Positions 59,200 through 64,000 of a stretch of 64,000 nt of DNA are shown here, one piece after another (within the stretch, counting starts at the first letter, position 1; each line of letters begins with the position of its first letter). The position numbers were made by a program, and so were the translations under genes. Source of the stretch: an uncultured Victivallales bacterium (lineage in GTDB: Bacteria; Verrucomicrobiota; Lentisphaeria; Oligosphaerales; JAFGRS01); contig CAILUI010000206.1 in the NCBI GenBank assembly GCA_903837355.1, positions 1-64,000 on the forward strand. The letters are read 5' to 3'. Below the pieces are notes generated by a model. The model saw only the letters and a list, made by a program, of their open reading frames with translations, had not been told where the DNA came from and made no database searches.

Positions 59200-62199
59200 A
59201 TGTTACGCGCATGGATCCGCCGACAGGCGAGGGGGATGGCACGCTCCGGGGCCATGGCTGCCATCGTGCTGGCCTGTGGCTGCCGGGCGATCATGGAGCG
59301 TGCGGGCTCCGCCGCCGCCGCTTCCGAACGTGCGGACCTCTACGTGGCGCTGAACGGGAATGACGCTTGGTCGGGGACGCTGGCGGCGCCGAACCCGGAC
59401 AGCACCGATGGGCCGTTCGCGACGCTGGTGCGGGCACGTGACGAGATCCGCAAGCGCAAGGCAGCCGGGCCGCTGCCGGCGGGCGGCATGACGGTCGGCG
59501 TGCGCGGCGGATTGTACGAAGTTCGGCAGACGCTGGAACTCACGGCGGCGGATTCGGGCACGCCCGCGGCGCCGATCACGTATCGGGCCTGCGGTCGCGA
59601 AGTGGTCCGCCTGGCTGGCGGCAAGCGCATCACCGACTGGGTGCCGGTCACCGCGGCTGCCAGTCTCGAACGGCTCGACCCCTTGGCGCGTGGCAAGGTC
59701 CTCCAGGCGGACCTCGGAGTCGCCGGCGTCACCGACCTGGGCAGCGTCGCTGGCGCTGGCGGGAAGGCCCGTGCCGAGCTCGTCTGCAACGGCCAGTACA
59801 TGACTCTGGCTCGCTACCCCAACCTGGGCGACTGGCTGCGGATCGCGGCGGTGCCGCAGAGCGGCGAGAAGCCGTACGAGTATCAGAACGTCGTCCACTA
59901 CGGTCGTTTCGCCTACGAGGGCGACCGCCCAGCGCGCTGGCAGGATCGCCGCGACCTCTGGGTCCATGGCTACTGGGTTCATGACTGGAGCGATCAGTAC
60001 CACCGCATTCAGCAACTGGACCTTGAGAAGAAGGAGCTCTGGCCGGAACCGCCCTACCATGGCTATGGCTACAAGCGAGGGCAGCGCTTCTACGTCCTGA
60101 ACGTGCTGGAGGAGTTGGACCAACCGGGCGAATGGTACCTGGACCGGGAGACCGGCATCCTCACCTTCTGGCCCCCGGCCGGGATCGCCACCGCCGAGGT
60201 CTTCTTTCCCGAGCTGCAGCAGCCGTTGCTGGTGCTTGACAACACGGAGCACGTGATCGTGCGCGGCATCGTCTTCGAGGGCTCGCGGGCCGGCGCCATC
60301 GTGGTCAAGGGCGGCACGGGTAACGAGATCGCCGGCTGTACCGTCCGCACGGTCGGCGGCACGGCCATCGACATCCTGGGCGGCACGCGCAATGGGGTCA
60401 GGAGCTGCGATGTCTACGAGGTGGCCGGGACCGGTATCGGCCTCGCCGGCGGTGACCGTAAGTCCTTGACGCCGGCCGGGAACTACGTCGAGAACTGCGA
60501 TATCCACCACTTCGCCCGCGTGCAGAAAACGTACCATCCGGCCGTGCAGCTCAACGGGGTTGGTAACCGCATCTCGCACTGCAGCATCCACGACGGGCCG
60601 CACGAGGGTATCGGCTATGGCGGCAACGACCACGTCATCGAGTACAGCGAGTTCACCCGCATCGCCCAGGAGACCGGCGACGTCGGTGTGACCTACACGG
60701 GGGCCGACTGGACCTACCTCGGCCATACCTTCCGCTACAACTACTTCCACGGCATCCACGGTCCGGGGAATCTCGGTTGCTTCACCATCTACCCAGACCT
60801 GCCGTGTGGCGGCATTCATCTGTACGGCAACGTCTTCTATGATGTCGACCAGGTCTTCCACACCAACAGCGGCCGCGGTATGCTGGTCGAGAATAACATC
60901 TTCATGCGCTGCCGGGGGCTGAGCTTCGCCGCCTGGGGCGACCCGCTGATGTTCCAAGTGGGCGGCGACTGGCGCATGGTCGAGAACCTCCAGGCGGTCA
61001 ACTACGACCAGCCGCCGTACAGCACTCGCTACCCGCTGCTGCAGCGTCTGGCCGAGGATTTCAAGAGTGACGCCGATCAGCTCCTCCAACGCCGTCTGCC
61101 CAAGGACAACGTGCTGCGCCGCAATGTGAGTTGGGGGTCGTTCTTCCTGCGCCTGGACCCCAAGGCCAACCTGGAACACGTCAAGGTGGAAGACAACGTC
61201 ATCGCCGACGACATCGTTTTCAGCGGTTCGTTTGGTGGCACCGGCACCGCGAAGGACTACAGGAATGGCGACCCCGCCGTGGCGGCTGAGTTCGCTCAGC
61301 GCGGCAATGTCATCGTCGCGGGTGACCCGGGGCTGGGCGAGCTGCAGACGCAGGACTTCGCTCTGCGGGCCGGTTCGCCGGCGACCAAGCTCGGTTTTGC
61401 GCCGATTCCGTTCGCGGCGATCGGCCTGGTGACGGACGAGTACCGCACGACGCTGCCGGCGCTCGTCTACACGCCGACCCTCGAGCCGGGCAGCCGGACC
61501 TTCCTGCACCCGCTGACGGTGCGCGTGACGCCGACGCCCGCACCGCGTGGCCCGCGATCCGTGTTGCGCTACACCCTGGACGGGAGTGACCCCGGGGCCA
61601 CCTCCGCGCTCTACTCCAAGCCCTTCGTCATCACGGACAACGCGACCGTCAAGGTGGCTGCCTTCGTGACTCGCGCCGGAGCCACGCTGCGGTCCGAGAT
61701 CGTGTCCGCGACCTACACCGCCATGAGCCTGGACCGGGGCGGCATCTACGTGAGCGACCTCGAGGAGACCGACCTCGCTGCCTACCTGCCCTGCTGGAAG
61801 AAGGACACCAACCACCTCGGCAAGGCCATCCGTTTGCACGGAGTCGAGTACGCTAAGGGGATCCTGCTTCACCCCGTGGAGAGCCCGGCAGGCAACGGCG
61901 CGCAGGTGACGTACCCGCTCGTTGGCGAGCTCCGTAAGGCGACGCGCTTCACTGCCGTCATCGGCATCGACGACGCCATGCAGGAGTACGGCAAGGGCTC
62001 CGCCAGCTTTGCCGTTGAGATCTGTCGTGGCGGCACCTGGGAGCGCCGTTTCGCGAGTGCTGTGCTCAAGCTTGGCGAGGCGCCGCAGTCGGTCAGCGTG
62101 GACGTGACCGGCGCCAGCGCACTGCGCCTGATCACCACCGACGGCGCTGACGGCATCGCCTGTGATCACGCGACCTGGGCCGACGCCCGTCTGCAATGA
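59200..62199 (+). CDS. Secreted parallel beta-helix protein with chitobiase-like and NPCBM-like domains
   Basis: A 999-residue secreted protein. After the signal peptide it repeats the entry region of the previous protein (DLYVALNGNDAWSGTLAAPN) and continues as a right-handed beta-helix. Near residue 770 lies a chitobiase/hexosaminidase-type C-terminal domain (RYTLDGSDPGATSALYSKPF). After it is an NPCBM-like domain (LHGVEYAKGILLHP, AVIGIDDAMQEYGKGSASF). GGGAGG precedes the ATG by seven bases. Together with its neighbour it looks like a tandem pair that kept the helix but swapped the binding domains. Substrate unknown. Confidence 0.87.
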   Translation: MLRAWIRRQARGMARSGAMAAIVLACGCRAIMERAGSAAAASERADLYVALNGNDAWSGTLAAPNPDSTDGPFATLVRARDEIRKRKAAGPLPAGGMTVGVRGGLYEVRQTLELTAADSGTPAAPITYRACGREVVRLAGGKRITDWVPVTAAASLERLDPLARGKVLQADLGVAGVTDLGSVAGAGGKARAELVCNGQYMTLARYPNLGDWLRIAAVPQSGEKPYEYQNVVHYGRFAYEGDRPARWQDRRDLWVHGYWVHDWSDQYHRIQQLDLEKKELWPEPPYHGYGYKRGQRFYVLNVLEELDQPGEWYLDRETGILTFWPPAGIATAEVFFPELQQPLLVLDNTEHVIVRGIVFEGSRAGAIVVKGGTGNEIAGCTVRTVGGTAIDILGGTRNGVRSCDVYEVAGTGIGLAGGDRKSLTPAGNYVENCDIHHFARVQKTYHPAVQLNGVGNRISHCSIHDGPHEGIGYGGNDHVIEYSEFTRIAQETGDVGVTYTGADWTYLGHTFRYNYFHGIHGPGNLGCFTIYPDLPCGGIHLYGNVFYDVDQVFHTNSGRGMLVENNIFMRCRGLSFAAWGDPLMFQVGGDWRMVENLQAVNYDQPPYSTRYPLLQRLAEDFKSDADQLLQRRLPKDNVLRRNVSWGSFFLRLDPKANLEHVKVEDNVIADDIVFSGSFGGTGTAKDYRNGDPAVAAEFAQRGNVIVAGDPGLGELQTQDFALRAGSPATKLGFAPIPFAAIGLVTDEYRTTLPALVYTPTLEPGSRTFLHPLTVRVTPTPAPRGPRSVLRYTLDGSDPGATSALYSKPFVITDNATVKVAAFVTRAGATLRSEIVSATYTAMSLDRGGIYVSDLEETDLAAYLPCWKKDTNHLGKAIRLHGVEYAKGILLHPVESPAGNGAQVTYPLVGELRKATRFTAVIGIDDAMQEYGKGSASFAVEICRGGTWERRFASAVLKLGEAPQSVSVDVTGASALRLITTDGADGIACDHATWADARLQ

Positions 62200-62244
62200 C
62201 TCTGGAGCGGCCGCGGCTCGCGGGTGCTGCGCACGGCGGGTATG

Positions 62245-62262
62245 GCCGACCCGACGGTCGGC
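62245..62262. terminator. Bidirectional hairpin between convergent genes
   Basis: Perfect stem GCCGACC-CGAC-GGTCGGC between the 3' end of the beta-helix gene (62199) and the 3' end of the UroD-like gene (62273). No T-run, but the position fits a shared terminator. Confidence 0.55.
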
Positions 62263-62272
62263 GCTCCCAGCT

Positions 62273-63349
62273 TCAGAACGGATAGTAGTCGCGGGCGGTA
62301 TCGAACAGTGCCAGGATGTTCTCCGGCGGGGTCCCGGCCTGGATGGCATGGGAAGGACCCAGGATGTAGCCGCCGTCGCGGCCCAGGATGTCGATGAGGT
62401 GGCGCACCTCGCTGGACACCTCCTCGGCGCTGCCAAACGGTAGCGTGTGCTGGACGCTGACTCCGCCCTCGAAGCACAGCCGGTCTCCGTAGTGCTGCTT
62501 GAGCGCCACCGGGTCCATCCCCGCGGCGTCAAACTGCAGGGCTTGGAGGACGTCGATACCCATGTCGATGAGCCCGGGAACGGCCTCCATCACGGCGCCA
62601 TCGCTGTGATAGATCACTCGTACCCCGAAGCGGTGGATGAGCTGGTTGAGCCGGACATGGTACGGCTTGATGAACTCCTCCCACATCGGCAGCGACAGCA
62701 GCAGGCCGTTCTGGCCGCCGATGTCGTCGGCGGTGAAGGCGAGGTCGATGAGGCCGGGAGCCGCGCTGAGGATGCGCTCGAAGTGAGCGCAGCAGAACTC
62801 GGTCACGCGGCGCAGGATGCCGTGCGCCAGGTCAGGGTTGTCGAGAAAGTCCATGAACAGGCGCTCGAAACCGCGCATGTACCAGGCGGACTCGAAGATG
62901 TTGCCATTGGCGATCATCAGGCAGCGTTCGCGGCCGGCCTGGAGTTGGCGGGCCAGGTCCGGCAGGACGCTGTAGTCGAACAGCGCCGTGGTCGGCCAGA
63001 GGTAGTCGTCCAGCTCCCGAGCCGAGGTTACGGCGGCCAGCGGGTACTCGCTAATCTCGTTGTAGCTGGCCGGGCCGTAGCTGACGGCATGGCGGACCAC
63101 ACCCCAAATGTCCTGCTCCGCCGGGAGCGTCGGTCCGACGTAGGGCGGGGCGATGCCGGCGATGTCGAGTAAGGGCTCGAGGTAGGCCTCGACCGTGAGG
63201 CCGCGCTCGCGCTGCAGGACCTCGGCCAGGGCCGTGTACGCCGGCGGGTTGATCCCCGCGCAGACCATGGCGATCGGGATGCGGTCTGTGGTCTGGTGTG
63301 CCAGCGCCAGACGCACACGCTCGCGACTGGACAGTGCTACGGTCTTCAT
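62273..63349 (-). CDS. Uroporphyrinogen decarboxylase (URO-D) family protein
   Basis: A 358-residue member of the URO-D superfamily. Motifs seen are SSRERVRLALAHQTTDRIPI at the N-terminus, LIDLAFTADDIGGQNGLLLS, VRVIYHSDGAVMEAVPGLID and LCFEGGVSVQHTLPFGSAEE. The C-terminal GYILGPSHAIQAGTPPENIL is also typical. The conserved heme-pathway residues of HemE are not evident, so a methyltransferase-like member, as often found beside glycan-degradation genes in these phyla, is more likely than true HemE. ATG 63349 has GGGAGG eight bases upstream. It could act on methylated sugars released by its neighbours (inference). Confidence 0.85.
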   Translation of the reverse strand: MKTVALSSRERVRLALAHQTTDRIPIAMVCAGINPPAYTALAEVLQRERGLTVEAYLEPLLDIAGIAPPYVGPTLPAEQDIWGVVRHAVSYGPASYNEISEYPLAAVTSARELDDYLWPTTALFDYSVLPDLARQLQAGRERCLMIANGNIFESAWYMRGFERLFMDFLDNPDLAHGILRRVTEFCCAHFERILSAAPGLIDLAFTADDIGGQNGLLLSLPMWEEFIKPYHVRLNQLIHRFGVRVIYHSDGAVMEAVPGLIDMGIDVLQALQFDAAGMDPVALKQHYGDRLCFEGGVSVQHTLPFGSAEEVSSEVRHLIDILGRDGGYILGPSHAIQAGTPPENILALFDTARDYYPF

Positions 63350-63710
63350 CGGTGATGCCTCCCTGCTTTGCTGGCCCTGCCACGCGGCGAGTCCCATCAC
63401 GGCGTCACGGCGCCAAGCCATTCCCGCTCTGGGCGCCCAGCGCCGGCTCGAAAGCGGCGTCAAGCCCTTCGGCGACGCTCAGGGCCTACGGCCGCCGCAG
63501 TCCAAGGAGCCCCGTCGTTGCCGGGGCTCGGTGCCTTACTGCGCCGGCCGACAGGCCAAGCTTTGGACTGCCGGTGGCTCGACACCGCTTTCCAGCCAAG
63601 CCCCTTGGCTTGGCGATGTGCGCTCGGTAGTGCCCATCCGGCAGCGCCTGGGCTGCCTGCCATGGCGCCTGTCCACGAAGGCAGCCCTCGCTGAGCCGCC
63701 GCGGAGCGCC
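63350..63710. terminator. Untranslated region with two hairpins downstream of the prenyl synthase gene
   Basis: No gene is seen in this 361-base stretch. It holds two perfect hairpins: GAGCCCCG with CGGGGCTC (63507-63529) and GCCAAGCC-CCTT-GGCTTGGC (63595-63614). They follow the 3' end of the polyprenyl synthase gene and may end its transcript; neither has a T-run. Confidence 0.45.
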
Positions 63711-64000
63711 TCACGCCGTCCGCGCGGTCATGCTGTGGGCCCAGGCTTCCAGCAGGTCCCGTGGCGCTGAGGCGGGCACCATCCGCAGCCTGGCGAGCGC
63801 CTGCTCGACGAAGCGCTCCGCCAGCGTGCTGGTGTACGTGACGCTGCCCACCTCCTGCAGCACCTGGCGCACGGCCTCGACTTCGACCGTCGAGGCTGCC
63901 GCCCGTCCGAGGGCAGCGCGGAGGGCAGCGGTCTGGGCGACGCTGGCGTGCCGCAAGGCGTGCAGGATGAGGACGGTCGCTTTGCCTTCGCGGATATCCG
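63711..64000 (-). CDS. Polyprenyl diphosphate synthase, C-terminal part (runs off the window)
   Basis: Partial gene read on the minus strand, entering from the right edge. The visible part starts DIREGKATVLILHALRHASV, the region after the second aspartate-rich motif of trans-prenyltransferases (usually D-x-x-E-G-K). It ends in the helical C-terminus SVTYTSTLAERFVEQALARL. The product makes a long-chain isoprenoid diphosphate for quinones or carotenoids; chain length cannot be told from this fragment. Confidence 0.85.
   Translation of the reverse strand, partial: DIREGKATVLILHALRHASVAQTAALRAALGRAAASTVEVEAVRQVLQEVGSVTYTSTLAERFVEQALARLRMVPASAPRDLLEAWAHSMTARTA

Noticed and set aside
59203..62532. 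A 1109-codon open frame on the minus strand opposite the second beta-helix gene
   Set aside because: It is antisense to a clear secreted protein and its translation is rich in R, G, H and P with no domain; such frames arise from codon bias in GC-rich genes.
62273..63349. True heme-pathway HemE
   Set aside because: Sequence and context (glycan cluster, no hem genes) fit the wider URO-D/methyltransferase group better.

Overview
This is a GC-rich bacterial chromosome segment with two very different halves. The right half carries housekeeping genes (coaD, yceD, rpmF, plsX, fabD, fabG, acpP, fabF, pgpH, ybeY, a CorC-type gene). It also carries a long run of secreted glycan-binding or glycan-degrading proteins (DUF4091, parallel beta-helix, GH99-like) with a UroD-like methyltransferase. 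Signal peptides, lipoproteins and this glycan repertoire suggest an uncultivated environmental lineage of the Armatimonadota, Hydrogenedentota or PVC kind. The sequence alone does not fix the phylum.

Positions 1 to about 28,380 look like one integrated genomic island whose left end lies outside the window. Its right end is marked by a large serine recombinase (26379-28220, minus) next to a comM/yifB (Mg-chelatase-like) gene of which only the C-terminal part remains (28381-28866). The cargo, in order, is: a type I restriction-modification operon with a YgjP/M48 metallopeptidase; small proteins and a ParB-like protein; a type IV McrBC system whose McrB carries DUF3578 and two EVE-like domains; and a DUF4062 zinc-ribbon protein. 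After these come a membrane-anchored EEP-family nuclease and a minus-strand block of secreted or lipoprotein genes, each followed by a DUF6794 gene. The island ends with a SLOG (YpsA-like) gene coupled to a QxK nuclease, umuDC, and DUF72, ChrB-like and metallophosphoesterase genes. Several G9-G10 tracts sit at gene starts in the 16-22 kb part.

From 28.9 to 35.1 kb there is a VapBC-type toxin-antitoxin pair with a clear promoter and inverted-repeat operator, a secreted protein of unknown role, an ABC-2 permease with a membrane-anchored partner, and a DJ-1/PfpI protein. From 35.4 to 47.1 kb lies a co-directional block for coenzyme A, ribosomal protein L32, fatty acid synthesis, c-di-AMP turnover, rRNA maturation and phospholipid head groups. 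It ends in an unusual gene fusing a PgsA-like and a PssA-like CDP-alcohol phosphatidyltransferase.

From 47.2 kb to the end there are thioredoxin, a NagD-like HAD phosphatase and the secreted glycan cluster. The cluster is interrupted by a second antitoxin-PIN toxin pair, and is followed by a UroD-family gene and the 3' part of a polyprenyl diphosphate synthase that runs off the right edge. I saw no rRNA, tRNA or CRISPR array, but tRNAs could not be searched for computationally.
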